A stretch of 64,000 nucleotides of DNA from Mucilaginibacter sabulilitoris (GCF_034262375.1 NZ_CP139558.1:5084001-5148000), one strand, 5' to 3'; counted from the stretch's first letter, positions 25,478 to 34,951 are shown. Translations and numbers: made by a program. Notes: generated from the letters alone by a model not told the origin.

Positions 25478-26580
25478 GATAAACGTATCTTAAAGCTTTT
25501 TAAACTTATTATCAGCAGAAAAACGGTTATGCCCGATAGTATGAGCGTTTCTTTCCATATCGCGCTAAAACCTAACCCTTTAATCATGATGGCTTTTACA
25601 ATAATGTAATACCATTTTGCAGGGATAATATTGGAAAACACCTGCAGGGCTACCGGCATATTTTCAATAGGGAACATAAACCCGCTGAACAGGATGGTTG
25701 GCAACAGCATACCCATTAGGGAAATGAGCATGGCCACTTGCTGTGAACTCGTTTTAACCGAAATGAAAATACCCAGCGTAAGGCAGGTTATAATAAACAA
25801 TGTGCTCTCTGCAAAGAGCAGAAAAACATTTCCGTTTACCGGCACATCGAGTACAAAAACGCTCAGCAATAAAATGGATGCCACATTAACGAGTGACAGT
25901 ATAAGATATGGTACCGCCTTTGATGTTATTACCAGTAACGGTTTAAAGGGTGAAACCAGTAAAATTTCCATGGTACCGGTTTCTTTTTCTTTAACTATAG
26001 AAACAGCGGTCATCATCACACAAACCAGCATGAGCACTAACGCCATTACCCCCGGGACAAAACTGGGCGCCCCCTTGAGCTGGGGATTATACAACATCCG
26101 GATTTCGGGTACGATACGGTAAGGTGCACTGGTAGTTTTATTAACTGCGGCAAGATAATCCTGAATTATGGATGTTACATAACTGGTTAACGTAGTTGCA
26201 TTATTGGGGTCAGACGCGTCAGCAATTACCTGTATTTTTACGCCGTTCTGGTGCAGCAGCTCATTATTAAAATTGGCCGGAAAAATAACAGCTAGCCGTA
26301 TGCTTCCTTGCTTGAAGGCCTCCTCCATTTGTTTGGGGTTCATCACCGCTATCTCCGTTTCAAAATATTTGCTGGCCTCTATTTGGGTAATAAGCTGGTG
26401 CGAAGCAGGGTCATTAGCTTGGTCTAAAATAGCAATCCGGGCATTCTTCACCTCATTGGTGAGCGCAAATCCAAATATCAATATCTGTACAACAGGCATC
26501 CCGAACAGGATGAGCAATGTTTTACGGTCTCGCAACACATGCGCAAACTCCTTTTTTATAAATATTAAAAATTGTTTCAT
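25474..26580 (-). CDS. ABC-2 type efflux permease (proximal)
   Basis: A 368-residue permease paralogous to its downstream neighbour, with the same one plus five helix plan and the loop SIVKEKETGTMEILLVSPFK. I chose the ATG at 26580, giving MKQFLIFIKKEFAHVLRDR, because this matches the paralogue's N-terminus and sits 10 bases after the ATPase gene; the frame extends 25 codons upstream into the ATPase gene without resemblance to the family. It acts with the neighbouring ATPases, fusion protein and TolC. Confidence 0.88.
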   Translation of the reverse strand: MKQFLIFIKKEFAHVLRDRKTLLILFGMPVVQILIFGFALTNEVKNARIAILDQANDPASHQLITQIEASKYFETEIAVMNPKQMEEAFKQGSIRLAVIFPANFNNELLHQNGVKIQVIADASDPNNATTLTSYVTSIIQDYLAAVNKTTSAPYRIVPEIRMLYNPQLKGAPSFVPGVMALVLMLVCVMMTAVSIVKEKETGTMEILLVSPFKPLLVITSKAVPYLILSLVNVASILLLSVFVLDVPVNGNVFLLFAESTLFIITCLTLGIFISVKTSSQQVAMLISLMGMLLPTILFSGFMFPIENMPVALQVFSNIIPAKWYYIIVKAIMIKGLGFSAIWKETLILSGITVFLLIISLKSFKIRLS

Positions 26581-26590
26581 CGCCAAATGT

Positions 26591-27331
26591 TTAATCGCTT
26601 CGTTTTGCGCCGCGGGCCAGTTCATAAAATACTTCGTCCATAGAGCCAACGCCAAAGCTGCTTTTTAGGTTAGCCGGGCTATCCAGTGCTTTAATTTTAC
26701 CATCTACCATGATAGATATACGGTTACAATATTCGGCCTCGTCCATGTAGTGAGTGGTTACAAAAATGGTTACCCCATCATCAGCGGCGTTATATATCAA
26801 ATCCCAGAACTGCCTGCGGGTTACCGGATCAACACCGCCTGTAGGTTCATCCAAAAAAACAATTTTGGGCCCGTGCAGAATAGCCACCGAGAACGAGAGC
26901 TTTTGTTTCCAACCCAAAGGAAGTGAAGCAACCAGTTTCTTTGCCTCGCTTTGCAACCCAAGTTTGTCTATCAATTCTTCGCTCTTAGTTTTCAGCTGTT
27001 GGTCAGACAAGCCATAAATGCCTCCAAAAAACCTGATGTTTTCCAGCACGGTTAAGTCCTCATAAAGCGAGAACTTCTGGCTCATATAACCTATGTTCTT
27101 TTTAATCTGCTCAGTTTGTTTATACACATCAAAGCCTGCAATGGTAGCCTGCCCCGATGATGGAATGGACAAACCGCATAGCATGCGCATGGCGGTAGTT
27201 TTACCAGCACCGTTAGCCCCTAGGAAACCAAATATTTCGCCCTGATCTACCGTGAAGGTGATCTCGTTGGTTGCGATAAAATCGCCGAAACGTTTGGTTA
27301 ACTTATCTGTTTTTATAACCGGCTCGCTCAT
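26591..27331 (-). CDS. ABC transporter ATP-binding protein (with permeases)
   Basis: A 246-residue ATPase. Walker A is GANGAGKTT (about 35-43), Walker B is IVFLDEPTGGVDP, and the signature is the variant LPLGWKQKLS in place of LSGGQ, a variant seen in one ATPase of YbhF-type pairs. It powers drug or metabolite export with the permeases. The gap to the upstream ATPase gene is 2 bases. The second ATPase has a canonical signature, so the pair may be catalytically asymmetric. Confidence 0.9.
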   Translation of the reverse strand: MSEPVIKTDKLTKRFGDFIATNEITFTVDQGEIFGFLGANGAGKTTAMRMLCGLSIPSSGQATIAGFDVYKQTEQIKKNIGYMSQKFSLYEDLTVLENIRFFGGIYGLSDQQLKTKSEELIDKLGLQSEAKKLVASLPLGWKQKLSFSVAILHGPKIVFLDEPTGGVDPVTRRQFWDLIYNAADDGVTIFVTTHYMDEAEYCNRISIMVDGKIKALDSPANLKSSFGVGSMDEVFYELARGAKRSD

Positions 27332-27333
27332 GG

Positions 27334-28245
27334 TTAATTTTTTAATAGTTTAATAAAACTGTCCTCAATGGTTACCTCGGTCTTTTTCAGGTCTATAGCG
27401 GTAAGGCCCTGTTGTTTCAGATGACTTTTAATTTTTTTAAAATCGGGTTGTTTGTCCTTAAAAGCCACATGTGCATATTCGCCGAAGGCATAACTGTCAA
27501 GCACCTGGTCGTATTGGCGCAATGTTTTTAAAAGCGCATGCATGTTTTCGGCCTTTATCGCGTAGAGTTCTTCGGGATAAGACCTTACAATATTAGCCGG
27601 GGTATCGACAGACAATATTTTACCCGACTGGATCAGGGCGATATGGTCGCACAAATTGGCCTCGTCCATATATGGGGTAGATACTACTATGCTGATGTTT
27701 TGAGCCTTTAGTTGTTTCAGCATCTCCCAAAACTCCTTACGCGAAACCGGGTCGACCCCAGTGGTGGGTTCATCCAAAAACAACACCGATGGTTTATGGA
27801 TCAGGGCGCAGCATAATGCCAGTTTCTGTTTCATGCCGCCCGATAGTTTACCGGCGCGGCGGGTTTTAAAGGGTTCCAGCTGGATATAAATATCTTTGAT
27901 CAGGTGATAATTTGCTTCAACAGTAGTATTAAAAATGGTAGCGAAGAAATTGAGGTTTTCTTCAACGCTCAGGTCCTGATACAGAGAAAATTTGCCGGGC
28001 ATATAACCTACCCTATCCCTGATCTGTTTGTAATCTTTCACCACATCAAAACCATCCACCGCAGCCGAGCCCCCATCCGGAAGCAATAAAGTGGTGAGCA
28101 TACGAAAAATGCTGGTTTTCCCGGCGCCATCCGGTCCTATTAAACCAAATATCTCGCCCTGGTTTACCGAAAATGAAACTGCGTCAACAGCCGTTTTATC
28201 CTTGTCATAAACCTTGCTTAAACCCTTTACAACTACAGCTTCCAT
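27334..28245 (-). CDS. ABC transporter ATP-binding protein (canonical signature)
   Basis: A 303-residue ATPase with Walker A GPDGAGKTS (about 36-44), signature LSGGMKQKLA, Walker B VLFLDEPTTGVDP and a switch region STPYMDEANLCD. A C-terminal extension (about 225-303) resembles the accessory domain of drug-export ATPases. In E. coli the comparable YbhF protein fuses two ATPase units; here they are separate genes 2 bases apart. Confidence 0.9.
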   Translation of the reverse strand: MEAVVVKGLSKVYDKDKTAVDAVSFSVNQGEIFGLIGPDGAGKTSIFRMLTTLLLPDGGSAAVDGFDVVKDYKQIRDRVGYMPGKFSLYQDLSVEENLNFFATIFNTTVEANYHLIKDIYIQLEPFKTRRAGKLSGGMKQKLALCCALIHKPSVLFLDEPTTGVDPVSRKEFWEMLKQLKAQNISIVVSTPYMDEANLCDHIALIQSGKILSVDTPANIVRSYPEELYAIKAENMHALLKTLRQYDQVLDSYAFGEYAHVAFKDKQPDFKKIKSHLKQQGLTAIDLKKTEVTIEDSFIKLLKN

Positions 28246-28247
28246 GA

Positions 28248-29138
28248 TTATAATTTTACTTCTCCGTACATACCTATTTTCAGATAGCCATCATTCTTTA
28301 CCCTGATCTTAACGGCGTAAACCAGGTTGGCGCGTTCATCTTTGGTTTGAATGGTTTTTGGGGTAAATTCCGCTTTGTCACTCACCCACTCTACTGTACC
28401 TGCATAGGTTTTATAGGTATCTTTAGTATCATCAACCAATACTTTTACTTGCTGACCAACCTTTACATGCGATATCTGGTCGCCGGTGATGTAGGCCCTT
28501 AGCTTTATAAAATCAAGCGCGGCTATCTTGTATATGGGTTTACCATCGGTGGTAACTTCATTTACCTCAGCATATTTGGTTAGTACCATACCATTTACCT
28601 CATTTACGATCCTGCATTTTTCAAGCTGATCGTTGATCTGTTGTATCTGCACATTCAAAGGTGCGGTTTGCTCATTCAGGTTGGCCGACGTAATACCTAA
28701 TGATGATTGCGTTGCCGCGATTTGTTTTTTTACAACCACTACCTGCGTATTGGCATCATCCAGCTGTTTTTGTGTGGCGGCATCAGCTTTTAACAGGTTG
28801 GTAATACGCCTTTGTTCCCGCTCGGCCTGGCGCAGTTGCTCCTGTAACGAGGCTGTTTGCACGGCTATATCAGGTTTACTGCTCAATACTGTTGTTATCT
28901 GCGCCTGTAGTTGCTTCTTTTTTAAGTACAGCTGCACGCTATCGATATAACCTACTACATGGCCAGCCTCTAACACCTGCCCTTCTTCCAAATTAAGTGC
29001 TTTGATGGTGCCTGATGCTTCTGCAGAAACAATGGTTTCTACCGCCTCAAACGTTCCCGATGCGTCATATTTTTCTTTATTGTTATTACATGCCGTTAAA
29101 GCTGTCAAAATCAAAACTGATAGTGATAATGTTTTCAT
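28248..29138 (-). CDS. HlyD-family membrane fusion lipoprotein
   Basis: A 296-residue periplasmic adaptor. The N-terminus ends in a lipobox (LTALTACNNN), so it is probably lipid-anchored to the inner membrane. A biotinyl-lipoyl half (ASGTIKALNLEEGQVLEAG, about 41-59), a long helical hairpin (about 70-175) and a beta-barrel region (VGQQVKVLVDDTKD) follow in the usual order. It bridges the ABC permeases to the TolC protein encoded 14 bases upstream. The gap to the downstream ATPase gene is 2 bases. Confidence 0.9.
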   Translation of the reverse strand: MKTLSLSVLILTALTACNNNKEKYDASGTFEAVETIVSAEASGTIKALNLEEGQVLEAGHVVGYIDSVQLYLKKKQLQAQITTVLSSKPDIAVQTASLQEQLRQAEREQRRITNLLKADAATQKQLDDANTQVVVVKKQIAATQSSLGITSANLNEQTAPLNVQIQQINDQLEKCRIVNEVNGMVLTKYAEVNEVTTDGKPIYKIAALDFIKLRAYITGDQISHVKVGQQVKVLVDDTKDTYKTYAGTVEWVSDKAEFTPKTIQTKDERANLVYAVKIRVKNDGYLKIGMYGEVKL

Positions 29139-29152
29139 GATATACCTTTATT

Positions 29153-30418
29153 TTAATTACCTGTTGTTGTTTTTTGATTGTATTGTGCCATTAATAATTG
29201 TATCTCGTGCAGTATCTTGTTCTGCCTTGCCTGGTCTTCTGCATTTACCTCGCTTAAAAAGTCGTTGCCGTTTATTACGCCGTTTTCCAGTTGTGCCATG
29301 GCGCTTGTCTTTACCTTATCGCGCAGGTCAATTATCTCATTATCTGAGGCCAGCAGTTGCTGATATTTATCAATCTCGCCATCCTGCTGCTTTACCGTTA
29401 AGCTGGTGTTGAACAGAAAAGTTTCCTTTTGCACGCCTAAATTTTTACGAGAGATATTGATAATGGCCCTTTCTTTTTTGACGGTATAAAAAGCAGAAGG
29501 TGACCATGTCAGCTTAATTCCTCCAATATAATAAGCATCGGCGCCACCGCTGAGCATATTGAGCGCCGGCCTGCCCATCCCACCCTGAAAAAACGCGTTA
29601 AGTTTTGGCAGAGCTTTTGCCGTGATCATTTTATTCTGCACATCAAGGTTTTTGGCTTGCTCGTCATAAACCTGCAACTCAGGCCGGTTAATCTGTTTGG
29701 AGGCTATCACCCCATCTGGTTTAGCCAGGATGGTTTGACTGTCAATAGTTTTCCCGGTGAAAAGGCCCAGCATATCGGTATAGGCTTTGCGCGAGGCCTG
29801 CAACTCAATAGTATGCTGTTTTGTTTTTAAAAGATCGGCCCTGATCACATCCCCATTACTTTTAAAGGCGGTACCGTTTTTTATAGAAGCCTGCACCTTA
29901 TTAAGCCCTAATTGCAGGTTTTTTATCAGTAATTCATTTTGCTTTACCTGCTCATCAATAAGCAACACACCAAAATACAGCTGATTAATGCGCTCTTTTA
30001 ACTGATATAATGTTGTTTCTAATTGCTGTTGCTCAATAGCGGCATTACCTTTCTCCAGTTGTTTTTGCTGGCCCAGTACGCCACCATCATATACCACCTG
30101 GTTAATTTCCCCGTAAAACTTATACTGATCTTTACTGATAACAGGGATATTGGCATTTGGTAATTTGATAGGTATCTCGGTAACCGCTGATTGATAAGTA
30201 GCCTGACCATTGATATTCAGTTGAGGCAGGTAGCCTTTCTGTATATTGTCAATGGTGTAGTCGGCAGTTTTGGCAATCAGTTCCCTTTGCTGTATTAAGG
30301 GATAATTTTGCTTTGCCAGTGTATAACAATCATTTAAGCTAAGCTGACTGACTGATTGTGCCCGGCTATAAGAAATAGCCAGCAGCTGAAATACACATAA
30401 AAAGAATAGCTTGTTCAT
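29153..30418 (-). CDS. TolC-family outer membrane efflux protein
   Basis: A 421-residue outer membrane channel protein. A signal peptide (about 1-20, ending SRAQS) precedes two repeated TolC-type halves with long helices such as LEKGNAAIEQQQLETTLYQL. Strand segments include LNINGQATYQS. The conserved start LSLNDCYTLAKQNYPLIQQ is clear. It is the first structural gene of the efflux operon; the TetR gene lies 64 bases upstream on the same strand, with an operator-like palindrome in the gap. Confidence 0.9.
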   Translation of the reverse strand: MNKLFFLCVFQLLAISYSRAQSVSQLSLNDCYTLAKQNYPLIQQRELIAKTADYTIDNIQKGYLPQLNINGQATYQSAVTEIPIKLPNANIPVISKDQYKFYGEINQVVYDGGVLGQQKQLEKGNAAIEQQQLETTLYQLKERINQLYFGVLLIDEQVKQNELLIKNLQLGLNKVQASIKNGTAFKSNGDVIRADLLKTKQHTIELQASRKAYTDMLGLFTGKTIDSQTILAKPDGVIASKQINRPELQVYDEQAKNLDVQNKMITAKALPKLNAFFQGGMGRPALNMLSGGADAYYIGGIKLTWSPSAFYTVKKERAIINISRKNLGVQKETFLFNTSLTVKQQDGEIDKYQQLLASDNEIIDLRDKVKTSAMAQLENGVINGNDFLSEVNAEDQARQNKILHEIQLLMAQYNQKTTTGN

Positions 30419-30444
30419 GGTTAATCAATTTATTTATTATTTTG

Positions 30445-30464
30445 ATTTAGTCATTTGATTAAAT
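30445..30464. promoter_or_regulatory. TetR operator-like palindrome, pump side
   Basis: The 20-base palindrome atttagtcatttgattaaat has half-sites ATTTAGTCA and TGATTAAAT. It lies 27 bases upstream of the tolC-like start and matches the site upstream of the TetR gene (31151-31170) at 18 of 20 positions in opposite reading. Two copies at the two expected places suggest one regulator binding both. Confidence 0.68.
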
Positions 30465-30482
30465 TACAGTCAAAAAAAATGC

Positions 30483-31100
30483 TTATTCAAGCATCATTTT
30501 TATCCATTTGGGAATCAATAGTTTACGTTCATTCATTAAATGTTTAAATGCAGCCTCATTAACAGCTCCAGTGGTTTCAAATACGGGTTTGGTGATAAAT
30601 GGAAATACCATCATACCTAAAAAACTCAGAAACAATTGTATAGGGTTAACATTTTTATTCTTTTCGGCCAGTTGTCTTATAAAATGCGATTTTAAAACAT
30701 AGGTGTCTAATTGTACTGTTTTTCCAAAACGCTCCGGGTTATTTCTGATCTCACTCAGAACAAAAATAGGCAGATCTGGATTTTTCAGCAACATATCAAT
30801 ATAGTTTGTGGCTATCCAATCAATTTTTTCCTCAAGTGTGTTATCAGGGTTATTAAGAGCGGGCGCTATAAATGAAAAAAGTTGCTGCACCTTCTCCATC
30901 ATAATTATTTCAAAAAGCTTTTCCTTGCTGCGAAAATAATAATGAAAAAGCGCAAGGTTTAAACCCGCTTCTTCGGCAATATCCCTGGTTTTTGTGGCGG
31001 CATAGCCTTTTTTTGTAAATACTATACGCGCCGCCTCTTTTAGTTTTTCTTCGGTCGAAAGATTATTTTCTTCAGCCAACTGCTCTTTTGCGTCTGTCAT
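30483..31100 (-). CDS. TetR/AcrR-family regulator of the efflux operon
   Basis: A 205-residue regulator. The helix-turn-helix TRDIAEEAGLNLALFHYYF (about 39-57) is typical and is followed by the KEKLFEII motif. The C-terminal domain (about 75-200) is the variable ligand-binding part. It probably represses its own gene and the pump genes through the two palindromes at 30445 and 31151; this is inferred from their placement. It stands first in the gene order and a promoter can be read upstream of it. Confidence 0.9.
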   Translation of the reverse strand: MTDAKEQLAEENNLSTEEKLKEAARIVFTKKGYAATKTRDIAEEAGLNLALFHYYFRSKEKLFEIIMMEKVQQLFSFIAPALNNPDNTLEEKIDWIATNYIDMLLKNPDLPIFVLSEIRNNPERFGKTVQLDTYVLKSHFIRQLAEKNKNVNPIQLFLSFLGMMVFPFITKPVFETTGAVNEAAFKHLMNERKLLIPKWIKMMLE

Positions 31101-31117
31101 TTTTGTTAAATAATGTG

Positions 31118-31148
31118 CAAACGTAAAACAATTTTTAATTTAATCAAA
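31118..31148 (-). promoter_or_regulatory. Bacteroidota-type promoter for the TetR gene
   Basis: On the minus strand a TTTG (31148-31145) and TACGTTTG (31125-31118) are 19 bases apart, fitting the TTG-N17-23-TAnnTTTG rule. The -7 box is about 18 bases from the ATG at 31100. The TetR palindrome begins two bases beyond the -33 box. Confidence 0.55.
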
Positions 31149-31150
31149 AT

Positions 31151-31170
31151 ATTTAATCATTTGACTAAAT
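31151..31170. promoter_or_regulatory. TetR operator-like palindrome, regulator side
   Basis: The sequence atttaatcatttgactaaat is the inverted counterpart of 30445-30464 with identical spacing of half-sites. It abuts the -33 box of the TetR promoter, a suitable place for autorepression. Confidence 0.65.
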
Positions 31171-31211
31171 TTATATTTCAACAATTATCCTCCTAAATAT
31201 CTTGTCAAATA

Positions 31212-32426
31212 TTAATCTATTGCATGATCTGTCTCGATATCCTGCCCTTTCCATATCTTTTTGGACGTCCAGTCTTCGTCGGGCTTTTGCCACAGCTCAT
31301 CAGATGACGGCAAACCCAAAATCAAAAACGCTTCAGAACAAAGGTAAAGGCTGCCTGTAGATATATATCCTTCGCCAATGCCGGGCTGATGCCCATAAAG
31401 CCCTATTTGCAGCCAACCTTTGTCATCAAAAGTCCCCGGAGCTTCCAATTGTCTTTTAATAATGGTATACAAAGCTGCCCTCACCTGTTGTGGTTTTATT
31501 TGTGCAGGAAGCGCCTTCATTAACGCTATCTTTGATAACAACTGAAAAGCGCCAAAACGATAAGCCAGCGAGCGGCCAACTGGCGGGTACGTGCCCTCCG
31601 GCGATATCAGCCTTTCCTGAACCGCCGCATAACGTTGCGCATGTTTAAGTGCTGTTTCGTAGGTTATGCTTGTTTTTTTATCAGCATCCTGCAGGGTTTG
31701 CAATACCTCCAACAACATGGGCTGAATAACAAAACTGTTGTAAAAATCCCAGTGAAAATTCGGGCCGTCGCCATATATCCCATCTCCTTTATACCATAGC
31801 TGATGCTGTTTTATGGCATAGTCAATACGCATCCTGTCGCCATAATTATCAAATTTTAGCAAGGCAGCTTCTATAGAGGCGCTAAACAACAGCCAATTAG
31901 AATAGCCAGGGGTTATAACCCTTGATGATTTGAGCGCGACTATAACATTAGCTTTGGTAGCTGCATCCAAAGGATCCCATAGCTGGTGCGGTGCGCGCAA
32001 TAATGCCTGCGCCAGAAAGGCGGCATCAACCACCGGCTGACCGCCCTTATTAAAATTCATAAAATCGGGACTATTAGGGTCTGTAGCATTGTGGAGCCCT
32101 ATCCTGGCCAGTTCAATATATTTTTGCCTCAACTGCCCTTCGGGAGTTTGGTCAGGCCCTAATTCAAGCCAGGGTGCCATGCCGGCCAGCAAACGTCCGA
32201 AAGCCTCCAGGTAAGTATAATTTCCGCGATCATTGGTTTTAGCCTCAATCGGCATTAATTGTTTTAACTGATTTTTACTGAGCGATGTCAATACCGGATC
32301 GGCGATGCGCGACAATGATTTAACCAGGTAAGCCCGTTCTTTCAGGCCGGCATCGTTTTGTGATTGAGCCATTGCCATTGTCGACAATGGCAATACGAGT
32401 ATTAAACCAAGGATCTTTTTTCGCAT
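31212..32426 (-). CDS. DUF2264 family protein, exported
   Basis: A 404-residue exported protein with a signal peptide (about 1-20, ending AMAQS). DUF2264 proteins fold as alpha/alpha toroids and often sit with polysaccharide-degrading genes; the activity is unsettled. Visible family features are YTYLEAFGRLLAGMAPWLEL (about 71-90), YGDGPNFHWDFYNSF and the later PEGTYPPVGRSLAYR. The upstream sulfatase gene is 53 bases away on the same strand, so they are probably one operon, perhaps acting on a sulfated glycan. No lyase, SusC or SusD gene is adjacent. Confidence 0.82.
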   Translation of the reverse strand: MRKKILGLILVLPLSTMAMAQSQNDAGLKERAYLVKSLSRIADPVLTSLSKNQLKQLMPIEAKTNDRGNYTYLEAFGRLLAGMAPWLELGPDQTPEGQLRQKYIELARIGLHNATDPNSPDFMNFNKGGQPVVDAAFLAQALLRAPHQLWDPLDAATKANVIVALKSSRVITPGYSNWLLFSASIEAALLKFDNYGDRMRIDYAIKQHQLWYKGDGIYGDGPNFHWDFYNSFVIQPMLLEVLQTLQDADKKTSITYETALKHAQRYAAVQERLISPEGTYPPVGRSLAYRFGAFQLLSKIALMKALPAQIKPQQVRAALYTIIKRQLEAPGTFDDKGWLQIGLYGHQPGIGEGYISTGSLYLCSEAFLILGLPSSDELWQKPDEDWTSKKIWKGQDIETDHAID

Positions 32427-32479
32427 TACAGGGATAACTATTTTTTACTAATTAGATTCTATTACCAGTTTGTATGATC

Positions 32480-33859
32480 TTAATTCTCCGTTTTACCGGG
32501 GAATTTATCAAACAGGGTCTTCATTTGCTTAGCCATATCAGGATAATCGTTAATTACATTGGTTCGTTCACTCGGGTCATAAGCCAGGTTAAATAACTCT
32601 GTCTTCGAGTCCTGGGCGTGATTGGTTACTCCCCTATCGCTATTACTTGCTTTTACTTCCCGGTACTTCCAGTCGCCCAGCCGTACCGCTTCACAAATGC
32701 CATTATTTACATAATATATTTCCCGGTGCGCGGGATGTGCCGGAGCTTTTCCTAATAATACATCCGAGATCGATTGCCCGTCGAGCGTGCGCCCTTTTGG
32801 CAGCGGGGCATTTGTCCATTGGGCAAGGGTTGGTAATATATCAAGGTTACTTACCATACTGGTTACCGAAGCACCTACAGGTGTATGATTTTTCCAGTAA
32901 ACAATAAACGGTTCGCGTACGCCACCTTCATAGCTTTGCCCCTTGCTGCCACGAAACATCCCCGCTGTACCTGCATCCCAGTGTTTTGTAGCGCCATCAC
33001 CCGACATACGCGACGGAAATTCTATCCATGGGCCATTATCGCTCGAAAACATGAATATGGTATTATCTGCCAAACCTTGTTTTTCAACGGCATTCCAAAC
33101 CTCCGCTAAACTCGCGTCCAGTTGTTCCACAACATCGCCAAGGTGCCCGCCATCTGACCGGCCTTTATTTTTTTGTGACGAAGCAAATGCCACCGGTAAA
33201 TGCGGCACATTATGTGCCAGGTACAAGAAAAACGGCTGGCCTTTCTTCTGCCCCTTTATATATTTTATCGCTTCGTTCTTATACAGATCAATAAGTGATG
33301 AATCTGCCGGTTTAATAACTTCCGGTTTATGCCCTCTGAATATTTTTAAGGTAGTATCTGTTTGTACATAGGGAGCCCGGTAATCATGACTGTACAACAA
33401 CCCGTAATAAGAATCAAACCCTTGTGCCATCGGGTGGTTGTAAGGCTTATGGTCGCCCAAATGCCATTTCCCTATCATAGCTGTTTTATAACCGACGGCC
33501 TTTAGCATTTCGGCAATGGTCACTTCCTGATCAGGCAAACCCAGTTCTGATCCCGGTCCAATTGGATAAGGCAAATTCATGCGGGAGGCGTAACGGCCGG
33601 TTAATAATGAAGCCCTTGATGGCGTGCAAGTTGGGCTGGCCACCACGTAATTTGTTTCTCGAATACCTTTTTGCGCCATTTTATCTAAAAAAGGCGTTTT
33701 AATAACCGGGTTTCCATAACAACTCAAATCTGAATATCCCAAATCATCGGCTAAAACAAAAATAATATTGGGGCGTTGCTGCGCACGGGCACTAAAAGAG
33801 ATCAATAGCAAAGCCAGGAATACAAGCTTAACCGAGCGCTTATCCGTAAAAAAGGTCAT
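32480..33859 (-). CDS. Formylglycine-type sulfatase, exported
   Basis: A 459-residue exported arylsulfatase-superfamily enzyme with a signal peptide (about 1-26, ending ARAQ). The metal-binding start [19 protein letters not shown] and the maturation motif C78[11 protein letters not shown] are intact; C78 must be oxidised to formylglycine by a separate enzyme. Further conserved parts are GKWHLGD and FSSDNGPW. It removes sulfate from a carbohydrate or other ester; the substrate cannot be told. It precedes the DUF2264 gene. Confidence 0.92.
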   Translation of the reverse strand: MTFFTDKRSVKLVFLALLLISFSARAQQRPNIIFVLADDLGYSDLSCYGNPVIKTPFLDKMAQKGIRETNYVVASPTCTPSRASLLTGRYASRMNLPYPIGPGSELGLPDQEVTIAEMLKAVGYKTAMIGKWHLGDHKPYNHPMAQGFDSYYGLLYSHDYRAPYVQTDTTLKIFRGHKPEVIKPADSSLIDLYKNEAIKYIKGQKKGQPFFLYLAHNVPHLPVAFASSQKNKGRSDGGHLGDVVEQLDASLAEVWNAVEKQGLADNTIFMFSSDNGPWIEFPSRMSGDGATKHWDAGTAGMFRGSKGQSYEGGVREPFIVYWKNHTPVGASVTSMVSNLDILPTLAQWTNAPLPKGRTLDGQSISDVLLGKAPAHPAHREIYYVNNGICEAVRLGDWKYREVKASNSDRGVTNHAQDSKTELFNLAYDPSERTNVINDYPDMAKQMKTLFDKFPGKTEN

Positions 33860-34016
33860 ATTGACAGGTTTATATTTCTGTTAAAGTAACCGATTGGTAG
33901 TTTACTTTGCAAGAAATATACGGTTATAATTTTGTTACAAAATTATAAGTCGCTATAAATACATTAGCAGTCAGCGCTATGCGGAAGAATTATCGGGAAA
34001 TAAAGGTGGTAAACAA

Positions 34017-34346
34017 TTACGGAACGAGCCCTGTAACAGTATTGGTTATGAGGTCAAAAACTCCATTTTTAAACTTTTCAGCCTGTATCTCGGCTATTCC
34101 TGCCTGTTTCAAAGCCATCATTTCTATCAGGTCTTTCTGTCCCAATACCAAAAACTCGAAATCTTTTTTAGTTATTTCTCCGTTCGCCAACTGCTGCGTC
34201 CATCTTTCCAGATCATTCTGAAGTGAGTCAATAATAGCCTGGCCATCAGCTGTTGCTGAAGCGATAAAATCTTTCAAGGTACTTTGGGCTAAGTCTTTAA
34301 CACCGCTCTTAAGCGTTGCGAGTATATTTTTAAAATCTAAGGCCAT
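34017..34346 (-). CDS. Hypothetical helical protein
   Basis: A 109-residue protein that I do not recognise. It is almost wholly helical by its pattern, with no signal peptide, no Cys and no catalytic motif. Hydrophobic positions recur with helical spacing across KNILATLKSGVKDL and FLVLGQKDLIEMM, and the C-terminus is a short hydrophobic tail (FDLITNTVTGLVP). It lies 8 bases after the lipoprotein gene upstream, so the two are probably cotranscribed. Confidence 0.55.
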   Translation of the reverse strand: MALDFKNILATLKSGVKDLAQSTLKDFIASATADGQAIIDSLQNDLERWTQQLANGEITKKDFEFLVLGQKDLIEMMALKQAGIAEIQAEKFKNGVFDLITNTVTGLVP

Positions 34347-34354
34347 GATCTTGC

Positions 34355-34798
34355 TTATTGATTTATTGTTACGTCAGATGGTTTTATTTTTTTGCTTTCG
34401 AGCTCGGCTATCTGATCAAAAGCTTTTCCTACCAATTGCTTTTCTTCCTGAATAAAGGTAGCACCACAGGTGCCATCTTTTTTCCACCTTGCCAGAAATC
34501 CGCCAAGCAAATTCCCCTGTGGATTATTCAAAATAGTCCATAGCTTATTTGTAACTTGATTATTAGGGCGGTGCGTATCATATTCAATAGCTTTATCTAT
34601 TTTCAACTGCAGAGTTTTCACTTCCGCTTCATGTGTCGTGTAATTTTCGGTAGCTTTATCCATCACATCAAGTGCATCTACCTTTAAGGATGTAACCTGC
34701 GTGTATGCAGTTTGATCAAATGTTGCTGTGAGTGAATTGCAACCCAGCAGCAGGCATGGGAGCAATATAAGACCGAGGTAAAACCGTGCTTTTTTCAT
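34355..34798 (-). CDS. Hypothetical lipoprotein
   Basis: A 147-residue lipoprotein with a clear lipobox (LLPCLLLGCNS; Cys about 20). The mature part is mostly helical and Lys/Asp-rich, with a second Cys in KKDGTCGATF. I do not recognise a family. It forms a tight pair with the 109-residue protein downstream. The 153-base gap upstream separates it from a divergent methyltransferase gene. Confidence 0.58.
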   Translation of the reverse strand: MKKARFYLGLILLPCLLLGCNSLTATFDQTAYTQVTSLKVDALDVMDKATENYTTHEAEVKTLQLKIDKAIEYDTHRPNNQVTNKLWTILNNPQGNLLGGFLARWKKDGTCGATFIQEEKQLVGKAFDQIAELESKKIKPSDVTINQ

Positions 34799-34951
34799 GA
34801 CTAATGTTTAATTAAAGCTAAATAACTATTTTGATATACCACTCACAATCAGATCATTATTTGAAAATTGAGTATTTTTACGCAAAAAAATCACGTATTT
34901 TATACATAATTTATCATTTAACGACTTTGGTTTAATCAATAAGCAAAATTC

